Shown one piece after another: positions 35,005-44,604 of a stretch of DNA of 53,429 nucleotides (position 1 is its first letter; each line of letters starts with the position of its first letter). The stretch comes from Pseudoalteromonas luteoviolacea. Lineage in GTDB: Bacteria; Pseudomonadota; Gammaproteobacteria; Enterobacterales; Alteromonadaceae. The notes below the pieces were generated by a model. It saw nothing but the letters and a program-made list of their open reading frames with translations, had not been told where the DNA came from and ran no database searches. Where the stretch lies: contig NZ_JAKFZS010000036.1 in NCBI RefSeq assembly GCF_021654285.1, positions 1 to 53,429 of the forward strand, read 5' to 3'. Position numbers and translations under genes: made by a program.

Positions 35005-35881
35005 TTTGAAAGTCGCGTTAATCCAACACGCTAATAGCGACAACCTAGAAAGTAACTTCGAAAAGTCCATTTCAGGCATTAAAAATGCAGCAGCACAAGG
35101 TGCAAAATTAGTTGTATTACAAGAGCTTCACCGTAGCCTATATTTCTGTCAAACTGAAGACACGGATTTATTCGACTTAGCTGAAACCATACCGGGCCCA
35201 AGTACGGATGCATTTTGTGCGCTTGCGAAAGAACTCAACGTTGTTATTGTCGCCTCGCTTTTTGAAAAACGAGCAACGGGCTTATATCACAATACCGCAG
35301 TCGTCATTGAGTCAGATGGTACCATTGCCGGAAAGTATCGTAAGATGCATATCCCTGATGACCCAGGCTTCTATGAAAAATTTTACTTTACCCCGGGTGA
35401 TTTAGGTTTTGAACCAATCCAAACATCAGTGGGCAAACTAGGCGTTTTAGTTTGTTGGGATCAATGGTTCCCTGAAGGCGCAAGATTAATGGCCATGGCA
35501 GGTGCTGAGTTGCTTATCTACCCAACGGCGATTGGCTGGGACCCGCGTGATGATAAAGATGAGCAGATTCGTCAACGTGATGCATGGATGATTGCACAGC
35601 GCGCACATGCTGTTTCTAATGGCGTGCCTGTTATCAGTGTGAACCGAGTTGGCCACGAATCTGATCCAAGTGCGCAAAGCGAAGGTATCTTATTCTGGGG
35701 CAATTCTTTTGTCGCCGGTCCTCAGGGTGAACTGCTTGTTCATGGTACTGAAGATCAAGAAGAAGTGCTTGTCGTCGATATTGATCAAGACCGCAGTGAG
35801 TCGGTTCGCCGTATTTGGCCATATTTACGTGATAGACGTATAGATCATTATCAAGACCTATGTAAAATATACAGAGATTAA
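34991..35881 (+). CDS. aguB: N-carbamoylputrescine amidase AguB
   Basis: Hydrolyses N-carbamoylputrescine to putrescine, CO2 and ammonia, completing the pathway begun by AguA. 296 residues of the nitrilase superfamily. The catalytic triad is Glu45 (VVLQELHRS), Lys118 (KYRKMHIPDD) and Cys155 (VLVCWDQWFPE). AGGA before the ATG lies inside the aguA coding end. It is 17 bp upstream of mfd on the same strand, so read-through into mfd is possible. Confidence 0.95.
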   Translation: MSNNNLKVALIQHANSDNLESNFEKSISGIKNAAAQGAKLVVLQELHRSLYFCQTEDTDLFDLAETIPGPSTDAFCALAKELNVVIVASLFEKRATGLYHNTAVVIESDGTIAGKYRKMHIPDDPGFYEKFYFTPGDLGFEPIQTSVGKLGVLVCWDQWFPEGARLMAMAGAELLIYPTAIGWDPRDDKDEQIRQRDAWMIAQRAHAVSNGVPVISVNRVGHESDPSAQSEGILFWGNSFVAGPQGELLVHGTEDQEEVLVVDIDQDRSESVRRIWPYLRDRRIDHYQDLCKIYRD

Positions 35882-35898
35882 GTAGTTAGGAGTTAAGA

Positions 35899-38800
35899 AT
35901 GGCATTAGTGCAGTGGAATGAGCTACCTTGGGTAAAATCAGCAAAGGATAAGATCCATTGGGGTCAATTACTCGGTAGTAGTTTGGCAATTACTATCAGC
36001 GAGGGAGTAAAAAAGAATCAATCCCTTGTCGTGTTAGTCACGCCAGACACCCCCAGTGCACTTCGCTTAGAAACTGAACTCGGTTATTTACTTGGTGAAG
36101 ACAATGTCATGGTTTTTCCGGATTGGGAAACCCTCCCCTATGACCATTTTTCGCCGCACCAAGATATTATTTCTCAGCGCTTAGCTAGTCTTAATGCGCT
36201 ACGCACAAAGCAACAGGGGGTGCTACTCATCCCTGTTGCAACATTAATGCTCAGAACCGCGCCGCCTGAATTTATCTATGGCAATGCTCTGCAGTTTAAA
36301 GTGGGCGACACGTTAGATGCGCAAGGTCTCAAAGAAACCCTTACTCAAGCGGGCTATCGTAACGTACAGCAGGTGATGGAACATGGTGAATTCGCTGTGC
36401 GCGGATCTATCATTGACCTTTACCCAATGGGTAGTCAGCACCCTTACCGATTAGACTTTTTTGATGATGAGCTAGATAGTATTCGTCTTTTTGACATTGA
36501 AACACAGCGCTCAAGCGAGACCATAAAGTCAATTGACTTATTGCCTGCACACGAATTTCCAACCAACGACAGTGACATTGAGCGTTTTCGTATTCAATAC
36601 CGCGAAACCTTTGGAGCAAGCTCTGAACAAGACTCCATCTACATGCAGGTAACACGTGGTAATTGGCCAGCAGGTATCGAATACTACTTACCGTTATTTT
36701 ATGACAAGCTGGCGACCATTTTTGATTATTTACCAAAAGATGCTGTATTCATGCATCTAGGCGACATCGAGCACGCCGCTGGTGACTTTTGGTCGGATGT
36801 CAGTAAGCGATACGAAAACCGTAGAGTTGATCCATTAAGACCATTGCTTGAACCAAAAGAACTTTACCTTAATGTCGAGTCGCTTTTTGAGGCGTTTTCA
36901 CATTACCCGAGAATTCGATTAAGCCAAGCATCACTTGGGACAAAAGCGGGCCATACAAACGTTAATTCTGCCCTTATTGATGATGTGCGTATTGACCACA
37001 AGCAAGCAGATCCGTATTCATCCATTGTGAGTTACATCACTGAACAAAAACAACAAAAAGGTAAAGTACTTTTCAGTGTTGAGTCAGATGGTCGTCGAGA
37101 ATCATTATTAACGCTTTTAAAGCCAACAGGCTTGAAACTAAAAGAATTCGAGTCCTTTGAAGCATTCACTAAAGGCCGTACAGATGTTGGGTTGGTTGTC
37201 AGTCCGCTTGAAGCATCTGTCTTTCTTAATGGCGCGAAGCCTTTATCACTTATTACTGAACAAGAGTTACTGGGGATTAAAGTATCCCAACGCAGACGTC
37301 GTAAGCACAAATACGAGCAAGGACAAGATGCCCTGATTCGCAACCTAGCAGAGCTAAAAGAAGGCCAGCCAATTGTGCATTTAGACCACGGTGTTGGTCG
37401 CTACCTTGGTTTGCAAACCATTGATGCTGCGGGGGTTGCCACAGAGTTTGTGACCATTATCTACTCTGGTGATGCCAAACTTTATGTGCCGGTTTCATCT
37501 TTACATATGCTGAGTCGTTATTCTGGCGGTGAAGAAGCCTCTGCCCCACTCCATAAATTAGGTTCAGATGTTTGGGAGAAAGCCAAGCGCAAAGCCGCTG
37601 AAAAAGTGCGAGATGTCGCCGCTGAACTATTAGATATTTACGCTAAGCGTCAAAGTAAACCAGGCCATCAATTTAAACTTGATGGTGGCGCATATAGAGA
37701 TTTCAGCAATAGCTTCCCATTTGAAGAAACAGACGATCAGCGCAACGCTATCGAGGCCGTCATTGGTGATATGCAAACTAATCAAGCAATGGACAGGCTC
37801 GTATGTGGTGACGTGGGCTTTGGTAAAACAGAAGTCGCCATGCGCGCCGCTTTTGTTGCCATAAACGACAATAAACAAGTTGCTGTTCTAGTACCAACCA
37901 CACTACTTGCACAACAACACTTTGAAAACTTCAAAGACCGATTTGCAGATCTGCCTATCGAAGTCGGCGTATTGTCTCGCTTTAACAGCACAAAAGAACA
38001 AAAAGAAACATTAAATGCCTTAGAAGATGGCAAAATTGACATTGTCATTGGCACCCATAAGCTCATTCAAGAAAACATAAAGTTTAAAGACTTAGGCTTA
38101 TTGATTGTCGATGAGGAACACCGCTTTGGTGTGCGTCAAAAAGAAAAGATTAAAAAGCTTCGTGCAGACGTCGACATTTTAACGCTGACAGCAACGCCAA
38201 TTCCAAGAACGCTTAATATGGCGATGAGTGGTATGCGTGATTTATCTATCATAGCAACGCCACCAGCAAAACGACTGGCAGTTAAAACTTTTGTCCGTGA
38301 GCGCAATGACGAACTTATCCGTGAAGCCATCTTGCGTGAGATCAAACGTGGTGGTCAGGTTTACTTCCTGCACAACAACGTTGAGACCATCGAAAAAACC
38401 GCAGCGGATATCTCAGCGCTTGTACCAGAAGCCAATATCGCTGTTGCACATGGTCAAATGCGCGAACGCGAGCTCGAGCATTTGATGAGTGACTTTTACC
38501 ATCAAAAGCACAACGTGTTGGTATGTACCACCATCATAGAAACAGGTATAGATATTCCAACTGCGAATACCATCATTATGGACCGTGCTGACAAACTTGG
38601 CTTAGCACAGCTACACCAGCTTCGTGGTCGAGTTGGTCGTAGCCATCACCAAGCATATGCATATTTACTCACTCGAAATAGCCAAAGCTTGACCAAAGAT
38701 GCGGTAAAACGACTACAAGCTATCGAATCTCTTGAAGACTTAGGCGCTGGTTTTGCACTTGCAACGCATGATTTAGAGATCCGTGGAGCGGGTGAGCTGC

Positions 38801-39372
38801 TAGGTGACGACCAAAGCGGTCAAATCCAAACTGTTGGATTTACCTTGTACATGGAAATGCTAGAGCAAGCCGTCCAAGCGCTCAAAGATGGCAAAGAGCC
38901 AACGCTTGAAAACTTGTTACAACAACAAAGCGAAGTGGACTTGAAACTACCCGCTCTACTGCCTGATGATTACATCCATGATGTGAATACTCGCCTGAGC
39001 ATGTACAAGCGCATTGCTACTCTGTCTTCTGAAAATGAGCTGGACGAGTTAAAGGTTGAGCTAATAGACCGCTTTGGCTTATTACCAGATGCTGCTAAAA
39101 ATATTTTCGAAATACAGCTATTAAAATGTAAAGCACAACAAATCGGAATACAGAAAATTGAAGCGAATCCAAAAGGTGGCTATTTTGAATTTAGTAATAA
39201 CACCAGTGTTAACCCGACGTTCATCATCGGCTTGATACAAAGCAACCCTGCCATATATCGTATGGAAGGCGCGAGTAAACTACGCTTTAATATAGAAGAA
39301 AAAAATGGCCAAGAGCGTTTGAAGCTCATTAATGCCATGATGAATGACTTTCAGAAAAAGGCTGTTGCATGA
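35899..39372 (+). CDS. mfd: Transcription-repair coupling factor Mfd
   Basis: Releases RNA polymerase stalled at DNA damage and recruits UvrA. 1157 residues (E. coli 1148). An N-terminal UvrB-homology region has FPDWETLPYDHFSPHQDII. The RNA-polymerase interaction domain (about 475-550) has LKEGQPIVHLDHGVGRYLG. The RecG-like motor has Walker A GDVGFGKTEVAMRAAF, the DEEH box in LLIVDEEHRFG, TATPIPRTLNMA, and the RGRVGRSHHQAYAYLL motif VI. A C-terminal D7 domain ends the protein. TAGGAG before the ATG supports the start. The stop overlaps csiV by four bases (ATGA). Confidence 0.97.
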   Translation: MALVQWNELPWVKSAKDKIHWGQLLGSSLAITISEGVKKNQSLVVLVTPDTPSALRLETELGYLLGEDNVMVFPDWETLPYDHFSPHQDIISQRLASLNALRTKQQGVLLIPVATLMLRTAPPEFIYGNALQFKVGDTLDAQGLKETLTQAGYRNVQQVMEHGEFAVRGSIIDLYPMGSQHPYRLDFFDDELDSIRLFDIETQRSSETIKSIDLLPAHEFPTNDSDIERFRIQYRETFGASSEQDSIYMQVTRGNWPAGIEYYLPLFYDKLATIFDYLPKDAVFMHLGDIEHAAGDFWSDVSKRYENRRVDPLRPLLEPKELYLNVESLFEAFSHYPRIRLSQASLGTKAGHTNVNSALIDDVRIDHKQADPYSSIVSYITEQKQQKGKVLFSVESDGRRESLLTLLKPTGLKLKEFESFEAFTKGRTDVGLVVSPLEASVFLNGAKPLSLITEQELLGIKVSQRRRRKHKYEQGQDALIRNLAELKEGQPIVHLDHGVGRYLGLQTIDAAGVATEFVTIIYSGDAKLYVPVSSLHMLSRYSGGEEASAPLHKLGSDVWEKAKRKAAEKVRDVAAELLDIYAKRQSKPGHQFKLDGGAYRDFSNSFPFEETDDQRNAIEAVIGDMQTNQAMDRLVCGDVGFGKTEVAMRAAFVAINDNKQVAVLVPTTLLAQQHFENFKDRFADLPIEVGVLSRFNSTKEQKETLNALEDGKIDIVIGTHKLIQENIKFKDLGLLIVDEEHRFGVRQKEKIKKLRADVDILTLTATPIPRTLNMAMSGMRDLSIIATPPAKRLAVKTFVRERNDELIREAILREIKRGGQVYFLHNNVETIEKTAADISALVPEANIAVAHGQMRERELEHLMSDFYHQKHNVLVCTTIIETGIDIPTANTIIMDRADKLGLAQLHQLRGRVGRSHHQAYAYLLTRNSQSLTKDAVKRLQAIESLEDLGAGFALATHDLEIRGAGELLGDDQSGQIQTVGFTLYMEMLEQAVQALKDGKEPTLENLLQQQSEVDLKLPALLPDDYIHDVNTRLSMYKRIATLSSENELDELKVELIDRFGLLPDAAKNIFEIQLLKCKAQQIGIQKIEANPKGGYFEFSNNTSVNPTFIIGLIQSNPAIYRMEGASKLRFNIEEKNGQERLKLINAMMNDFQKKAVA

Positions 39373-40211
39373 AGCAATCAATCGTTAAATGGGGACTATT
39401 AGCAGCATTGAGCACATCAGCCATGCCTGCTTTTGCAGTACGCTGGTTTGAAGTTGAGTTAATCGCTTTTTCTCAAAAAGATGCGTCAACCATTAGGGAA
39501 GACTTTTCAATTGAAACACCACCGTTACCTACTGAGAAGCGATTAGATTTACTCACGCAGGGTTACAATAATGTTGGTCATCAGTCTTGCTTGTCAGGCG
39601 ACCCAAACTATGACCCACGCAGTGTCACTGAAAAGTTTACTAGAGCCCAAAGCTCTTGGTATTGCGATGACGACATTAACTATGTAGAGCGCTATGACGT
39701 TCTACCTGTTGTGCCTGTCAGTGAGCCTCTTGAACATATGCAATCTATGTATTTGTTGGCACCTGAGCAACTTAAGTTTGAGTCAATACGCAAAAAGCTT
39801 GAACGTAAAGGGCATACAGCTATTTTACATACTGGTTGGCGTTTTCCTGATCAAAGCAAAAAGCGCGCTCCCAACGTTGTTGTGTATGGCGGTAAAAAGT
39901 ATGCTGAGCCTGCCAGCTACATCTATAATGAGTCGAGTAACGATAACTTTATCAGCTTACTCAGTACCGAGCCAAAGCCCAACCTAACATCTGGCGGTGA
40001 CACATTGTGGGAGCTAGATGGCACGATGAAAATTCATATTCGCCACTACTTATATGTGACGAGTAACTTTGACTATCGCTACATGTCGGACACTGGTGAG
40101 CTGGTATCAGCTAGAATGTCTCAGTTCACTCGTGTTTATAGTGGCGATATACATTATTTAGACCACCCTAAAATGGGTATTATTTTCCAGATAAGAAAAT
40201 ATAGGCACTAA
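39369..40211 (+). CDS. csiV: CsiV-family exported protein
   Basis: 280-residue protein with a signal peptide (cleaved near MPAFA|VRWFEVE). It matches the CsiV (PF10972-type) family of peptidoglycan-associated periplasmic proteins, described in Vibrio as needed for growth with D-amino acids and as an activator of a LytM/PBP pathway. Family features are the WFEVELIAF opening, internal HTGWRFP, a KIHIRHYLYV strand, and the end HYLDHPKMGIIFQIRKY. The start overlaps the mfd stop by four bases, so it is co-translated; this mfd linkage seems recurrent in related bacteria. Confidence 0.85.
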   Translation: MKQSIVKWGLLAALSTSAMPAFAVRWFEVELIAFSQKDASTIREDFSIETPPLPTEKRLDLLTQGYNNVGHQSCLSGDPNYDPRSVTEKFTRAQSSWYCDDDINYVERYDVLPVVPVSEPLEHMQSMYLLAPEQLKFESIRKKLERKGHTAILHTGWRFPDQSKKRAPNVVVYGGKKYAEPASYIYNESSNDNFISLLSTEPKPNLTSGGDTLWELDGTMKIHIRHYLYVTSNFDYRYMSDTGELVSARMSQFTRVYSGDIHYLDHPKMGIIFQIRKYRH

Positions 40212-40224
40212 CAGGATCAATAGC

Positions 40225-40470
40225 ATGAAAAAACTTTTAGTCATTGCAGCTTTACTTTCACTTACTGCTTGCTCAAAAGTCAGTATAGAAAACTACGAAA
40301 AAATATCTGTTGGTATGGAAAAAGCAGAACTTGAGAAGGTCCTCGGTTCAGCAGATTCATGCGAAGAAAAAACGTTGCATACTAACTGTGTTTGGGGAAA
40401 TGAATCAAAGAACATTACTGTGACACTAGTTTCTGATCGCGTGACATTATTTAGCAAAAAAGGCCTATAA
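40225..40470 (+). CDS. Small lipoprotein, DUF3862/BamE-like
   Basis: 81-residue lipoprotein. The signal peptide ends in the lipobox LTAC, giving Cys16 as the lipidated residue. Ser at +2 predicts sorting to the outer membrane. The mature part (YEKISVGMEKAELEKVLG, then CVWGNESKNITVTLVSDRV) fits the small SmpA/OmlA-like fold of DUF3862 proteins, in which a short helix follows the phrase I.vGM....v...lG. Two cysteines (in DSCEEKTLHTNCVW) could pair. Thirteen bases after csiV, it is likely the last gene of the aguAB-mfd-csiV run. Its end overlaps the convergent acetyltransferase gene by six bases. Confidence 0.75.
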   Translation: MKKLLVIAALLSLTACSKVSIENYEKISVGMEKAELEKVLGSADSCEEKTLHTNCVWGNESKNITVTLVSDRVTLFSKKGL

Positions 40471-40971
40471 GGCACGCATCTGTGATTGATTTTGGCAAAG
40501 GTGTAAGCGATATTGCTTATGCTTTTGCTCAAACCCCAAATGCTTTAATAACTTAATACTTCTTTTATTTTCTTTATCAACTTTGGCATTAATTTGCTCA
40601 ATAAGCGCTTTGGGGAGTACGTTTGTCAATGAATCAACCAGACAACTAGCCGCTTCGCGCATATACCCATTACCCCAATGCTCAGGGGCGAGTTCATAAC
40701 CAATTGAAATTTCTGATGTTGACTCTTGATAGTCAAACAAACCAATGGAGCCAATTACAACCCCCTCCTTTAATAGTGCAAAACGAGCTCCAACCCCCTG
40801 ATAAAAAAGCTCTAAATCACCTTGGATCATGGCCTTGATATCTTGCAAAGATAAGTCAGTACCATAGTCGTTATAGTGACTCACTTTTGGGTCATTTAAA
40901 ATATTATGCAGCGCGTTACAGTCTCTATAAGAAACGAGGCGTAATATCAGCCTTTTTGTTCGTAGTTCCAT
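40465..40971 (-). CDS. GNAT acetyltransferase, RimJ/RimL type
   Basis: 168-residue acetyl-CoA-dependent N-acetyltransferase (PF13302 type). MELRTKRLILRLVSYRD is the typical opening strand. GSIGLFDYQ is beta-4, and the acetyl-CoA loop is in ELAPEHWGNGYMREAASCLVD, where the usual RxxGxG is changed (EHWGNGY). NIRSIKL-like NKRSIKLLKHLGFEQ closes the fold. RimJ/RimL-like proteins modify ribosomal protein N-termini or small amines, but the substrate cannot be read. It converges on the small lipoprotein gene with no terminator between. The start lacks a clear ribosome site. Confidence 0.85.
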   Translation of the reverse strand: MELRTKRLILRLVSYRDCNALHNILNDPKVSHYNDYGTDLSLQDIKAMIQGDLELFYQGVGARFALLKEGVVIGSIGLFDYQESTSEISIGYELAPEHWGNGYMREAASCLVDSLTNVLPKALIEQINAKVDKENKRSIKLLKHLGFEQKHKQYRLHLCQNQSQMRAL

Positions 40972-41048
40972 CTGGTTTATGGGTCGATTTTTTATTATTT
41001 TGGTATAAACTACCCCATCTTATTTGAAAGTCCAGTGAAGATAAAAAT

Positions 41049-41258
41049 ATGACGGAAAAAAGTGACGAATTTAAGGTGATCCCCCCGACTACGAAAGTTT
41101 TGTGTCCAGAAAAAGGCGAAGGTTGGACCTTAACTGGTATTACAGGCATCGATGAACACACTTCTGTCATGTTCCAAGGTGTTCGCTATACACTCCCTGC
41201 AAAAGTAATTGTTGATGAGCTACTACCTAACTACTTGGAATCACAGAAAAACAGTTAA
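41049..41258 (+). CDS. Small soluble protein, unknown function
   Basis: Unrecognised 69-residue protein with no signal peptide or membrane segment. The middle (GWTLTGITGIDEHTSVMFQG, then VRYTLPAKVIVDELLP) reads as a compact beta-rich domain with one Cys. A weak GAAG lies nine bases before the ATG. It is transcribed divergently from the acetyltransferase gene across 77 bp, and no gene is coupled to it. The balanced composition and defined beta pattern favour a real gene over a chance frame. Confidence 0.55.
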   Translation: MTEKSDEFKVIPPTTKVLCPEKGEGWTLTGITGIDEHTSVMFQGVRYTLPAKVIVDELLPNYLESQKNS

Positions 41259-41461
41259 AACTCGCTTTTTTTAATCCATTAGTTGTATTTTATTGTTGTA
41301 ATTTTGTTCATAAGGGAGGATGATATAATGAGATTGCAAAGATAATAATGGATGCGTCTGTCTCGAAGGAATAAGAATGCACATCGTACAGAGGATGTAG
41401 ATGTGTGATTACTTTGTGTTGTGTTAGCTTGCTTAGGATAAACTGAACAGAGTTTGTTACC

Positions 41462-42970
41462 ATGCTAAAAACATCACTAACCATTTTAACCCTCGCAACT
41501 GCGTCATTGCCCACCCTTGGCTTTGCAAATACTTGTCACGGCGAATTATTCGGCATCAATGCTGGTCGTGGCGATGTGGGGATTTTATTTGGCTTAAATG
41601 AGCAGAATAATAGTGCATATGCACAAACCCTTGCCGAATTTAGCGCCTCCGCGTTAGCTTATGACAGTGAAGATAAGCGTATGTATTACATTTCGGCACC
41701 AAGACCCATTGAATACAAAGTAGACATCAGTGGCTTAACAGACCTCACTGAAGAGCAAAAGGCGCACTTACCTATTGAAGGGCAGCGTTTTAAGTATTTA
41801 CGTCTTGCTTATTACGACTTTAATACCAACTCACACACCGTGGTTGACAGAACCACACAAGTGTTGAGTATGGTATTTGATCCTGACAGTAACGTCCTAC
41901 TTGGTACTGACTTTAAAAAGCTATATCAAATTAATAAAAATACTGGTGCAGCCACTGAATTAGGCGCATTAGGTTCATTGAAGGGCAAATTTAGGGGAGA
42001 CTTAGTCATTCAAGACGGTAACCTCTATCTAATTACCAGTCGATCTGTGTATCAAATTGATAGAACTACATACGAAGTCACCAAGCTTGCAAACCACTCA
42101 CTAACTGCCGCAACCGGTGCGACGTTAAACCAAGCTGGAGAAGTCGTAGTTAGCCGAACACTGATCAACGACTATGGTCATGTGAATCGCTCCAAGCTTT
42201 ATAAAATGAATCCACAGTCAGGTAACACTTGCCTACTGGCGACTGTACCTGTGAGACTCAACGATCTAGCCACGAACACGCACAATGAAGTTGCTTGTTA
42301 CACTACGCCAACGTGTGAAACTGACCCTATTCCAACTTTTACACTGGAAGCTGTTAAAGACTCTGCTTTTGAAGGGGCACAGCTAGAGTATCAAGTCACC
42401 TTGAGTAATGATTACTATCAAGACATCTCTATTGATTTAAGTATCACTCATGGTACGACCAGTTCAGCGGACTTGGCCCTAAGCCAAACAAGCATCACTA
42501 TCCCGAGCGGTGATACCACCGCGAATATAGTCATTGATACAACTGACGACCAAGATTATGAAGGCGACGAAACATTCACCCTTCAAGCTACCGCAGATCA
42601 GAATGTGACAGGCTCTGCGTCATTACCAGGTACCGTACTTGAAAATGACCCACAGTGTATTCCAGACGAATATACCCGTATCAACTATCAATTCGTGAGT
42701 GAAAGCGCCGGTTATAATAACGATTGGGGCGTCAAAGTTAACGGCAGCTATGTCAAACTGCTAGACGAGTACGGCGGCTCTGGTAGTTACGATGTGCTAG
42801 TCGGCAGTAGTTATAATTATGTATTAGCAATCAACGGAAACAGTAATCAGTTAACCACTAATTACACTGTATATGGTGACAAACAATACTGGGAAGATCA
42901 AAACGACAATGACTACAATGACTTTGTCGTGAGAGTGTGGACTACGCCAATCCAAAAAGGATGTGACTAA
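41462..42970 (+). CDS. Secreted Calx-beta/DUF4114-like multidomain protein
   Basis: 502-residue exported protein, signal peptide about 1-23 (cleaved near GFAN|TCHG). The N-terminal part (about 24-290) has repeated short strands such as LFGINAGRGDVGILFGL and KLYQINKNTGAATELGALG, suggesting a beta-propeller. A Calx-beta domain follows (about 295-396; EGAQLEYQVTLSN, DDQDYEGDETFTLQA), then a C-terminal region resembling DUF4114, with acidic Asp/Asn clusters (YWEDQNDNDYNDFVVRVW) that could bind calcium. No anchor or sorting tag is visible. An adhesion or matrix role is plausible but unproven. No Shine-Dalgarno is evident. It has its own terminator. Confidence 0.7.
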   Translation: MLKTSLTILTLATASLPTLGFANTCHGELFGINAGRGDVGILFGLNEQNNSAYAQTLAEFSASALAYDSEDKRMYYISAPRPIEYKVDISGLTDLTEEQKAHLPIEGQRFKYLRLAYYDFNTNSHTVVDRTTQVLSMVFDPDSNVLLGTDFKKLYQINKNTGAATELGALGSLKGKFRGDLVIQDGNLYLITSRSVYQIDRTTYEVTKLANHSLTAATGATLNQAGEVVVSRTLINDYGHVNRSKLYKMNPQSGNTCLLATVPVRLNDLATNTHNEVACYTTPTCETDPIPTFTLEAVKDSAFEGAQLEYQVTLSNDYYQDISIDLSITHGTTSSADLALSQTSITIPSGDTTANIVIDTTDDQDYEGDETFTLQATADQNVTGSASLPGTVLENDPQCIPDEYTRINYQFVSESAGYNNDWGVKVNGSYVKLLDEYGGSGSYDVLVGSSYNYVLAINGNSNQLTTNYTVYGDKQYWEDQNDNDYNDFVVRVWTTPIQKGCD

Positions 42971-42992
42971 ATTTAACTAATCTAACCTTTAT

Positions 42993-43036
42993 GCGATTTG
43001 CTGCTTAACTGGCCTTAACAGCAAATCGCTTTTTTT
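42993..43036 (+). terminator. Terminator of the Calx-beta protein gene
   Basis: Eleven-base perfect arms GCGATTTGCTG and CAGCAAATCGC enclose a 15-base loop and are followed by seven T. Confidence 0.85.
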
Positions 43037-43049
43037 ATCGAGCTCTCTT

Positions 43050-43415
43050 CTACTCCCAAAATATATAGTGTGTTTGCTGCTCAACCTTGCTAGCTGACAC
43101 TTTCACCTTGTAAGTATACTCATATAACGACTCAAACTTGACTGCTTCTCGTAAAATGCCTTTCTGATATTTATATTTGATTTGCTCGTCTGGCGTCAGC
43201 GCTGAATATATTGCACCAATAGAAGTCTGGTGCTTCTGAGCCTTTGTATCATCGAGATAATTGCTAAATTGCCTTTGTGTTTGATTTTCAACAATGACCG
43301 GTTTGACACTTGGTATGTCTATTTTATCACTAAAGTCCGAAAATACAGGTTCTGCCAATACGCTGGATGAGACTAAACATCCTAACGTTACATACTTGAT
43401 ATTAGATATAACCAT
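43050..43415 (-). CDS. Small exported protein, unknown function
   Basis: Unrecognised 121-residue protein with a signal peptide (MVISNIKYVTLGCLVSSSVLA, cleaved before EPVFSDF). The mature part is polar, rich in Lys, Gln and Ser, without cysteine, and ends in HYIFWE. AAGGAG five bases before the ATG makes it a convincing gene. It is transcribed away from the beta-roll operon, sharing its upstream region, so the two may be co-regulated. No domain is recognised. Confidence 0.7.
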   Translation of the reverse strand: MVISNIKYVTLGCLVSSSVLAEPVFSDFSDKIDIPSVKPVIVENQTQRQFSNYLDDTKAQKHQTSIGAIYSALTPDEQIKYKYQKGILREAVKFESLYEYTYKVKVSASKVEQQTHYIFWE

Positions 43416-43718
43416 ATTTTCTCCTTTTTTATCCTCTCCTTTACTTTAACCATAAAAAGTACAGCAAGACCAGCCTGAAAACGGCTCATTTTCTAGTCCA
43501 CATTTATATGCACTTTAATATATATAAAATAAATCTAATATATTCATAAGGTTAATGAAAACTAAAATAAAAAGGGTCTTCTTAAAACAGTTCGGACGTA
43601 TCCGAATCACACTCTCGATAAAGTGGCTCCAGTGCTTAGCAACAAGTACCAAACAGTTCATCAAGCTATCTGCACACTAGAAGCAAGATGAGAACAATAT
43701 TAAATTGGAGCAATTAAT
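43416..43718. other. Divergent control region of the beta-roll operon
   Basis: 303 bp between the small exported protein gene and the three-gene beta-roll operon, AT-rich at its left side. It carries the inverted repeat at 43591-43606. No gene is supported. Confidence 0.45.
43591..43606. promoter_or_regulatory. Inverted repeat upstream of the beta-roll operon
   Basis: TTCGGA-CGTA-TCCGAA, six-base perfect arms with a four-base spacer, in AT-rich surroundings about 113 bp before the first gene. It could be an operator. No T-run follows, so it is not a terminator. Confidence 0.4.
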
Positions 43719-44576
43719 ATGAACACATTTAAAAAACTAGCCATTATAACTGGGCTAACCTGCATATCAATCTCAGCCAGCGCGCATCATTTGAATGCTG
43801 ATCAACGTGCTAAATTATCGAACATCTTAGGCTGTATGTCTCAGTCTAATGACACTATCCATATCCATGGTTGTAACTTACAAATTACTAACGGTCTCGG
43901 GGAAACTAAATCAAATAATGGTACGGGCAACCTTATCATTGGCTACAACGATGGCGGCTCTAATCCACTCGCCCCAGTTGTTACCACATCAGGATCGCAC
44001 AATCTTGTTATAGGCTATGGACATACGTACACACGCTCTGGATCCTTGATTGCGGGCACCAAAAATACCGTGCATGCGCCGTCAAGCTTGGTTGCTGGGT
44101 CGAGCAGCTTAATTGAAGGGGCAAATGCAGAAAGAGGAACCATTGCTGGTGGTTTAGGTAATACAAACAGAGCTTTTTTAAGCGGCATTTTAGGGGGTAA
44201 TAGCAACACAATTTCAGATGAGTTTTCTCATGCCATGGTTATTCTTGGCGGTCAAGGTAATGACCTCGATGGCCAATACAGTACCATTGCAGGTGGTGTA
44301 AATAACAAAGTCGTTAAAGCGCTGCAAGTCAACATTCTTGGCGGCCAAAACAACACAGCCACTGTACAACAAACAGTTATTGCAGGTGGCCGTTACAACA
44401 CCGCAGCACGAGAAGCAGCCACTATTTTAGGCGGACAACGCAATACAGCTAAAGGTTTCCGTTCAACCATCGCAGGCGGCGCTGACAGACAAACAACCCA
44501 GGACCATGAGTTCCGAGCGGGTATTTTCAATTCACAAGACCCATACAGAGCTGACGCTCTAAACCAACAAAACTAA
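43719..44576 (+). CDS. Exported beta-roll repeat protein, paralogue 1
   Basis: 285 residues with a signal peptide (cleaved near ISASA|HHLNAD). A short helical opening is followed by two cysteines with 12 residues between (C39, C52), then GNLIIGYN and SGSHNLVIGYGHTY. From about 115 to 265 runs a chain of repeats of about 15 residues with the pattern IxGGxxNTAxxxx (for example ILGGQNNTATVQQ and VIAGGRYNTAAREA). This resembles the left-handed beta-roll of YadA-type trimeric adhesin heads, but there is no coiled stalk or membrane anchor. The end carries the shared motif DHEFRAGIF. TTGGAG eight bases before the ATG. First gene of three in tandem. Confidence 0.8.
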   Translation: MNTFKKLAIITGLTCISISASAHHLNADQRAKLSNILGCMSQSNDTIHIHGCNLQITNGLGETKSNNGTGNLIIGYNDGGSNPLAPVVTTSGSHNLVIGYGHTYTRSGSLIAGTKNTVHAPSSLVAGSSSLIEGANAERGTIAGGLGNTNRAFLSGILGGNSNTISDEFSHAMVILGGQGNDLDGQYSTIAGGVNNKVVKALQVNILGGQNNTATVQQTVIAGGRYNTAAREAATILGGQRNTAKGFRSTIAGGADRQTTQDHEFRAGIFNSQDPYRADALNQQN

Positions 44577-44604
44577 TTAAGACAGAACTTTAAGGATAAC
44601 GAAC

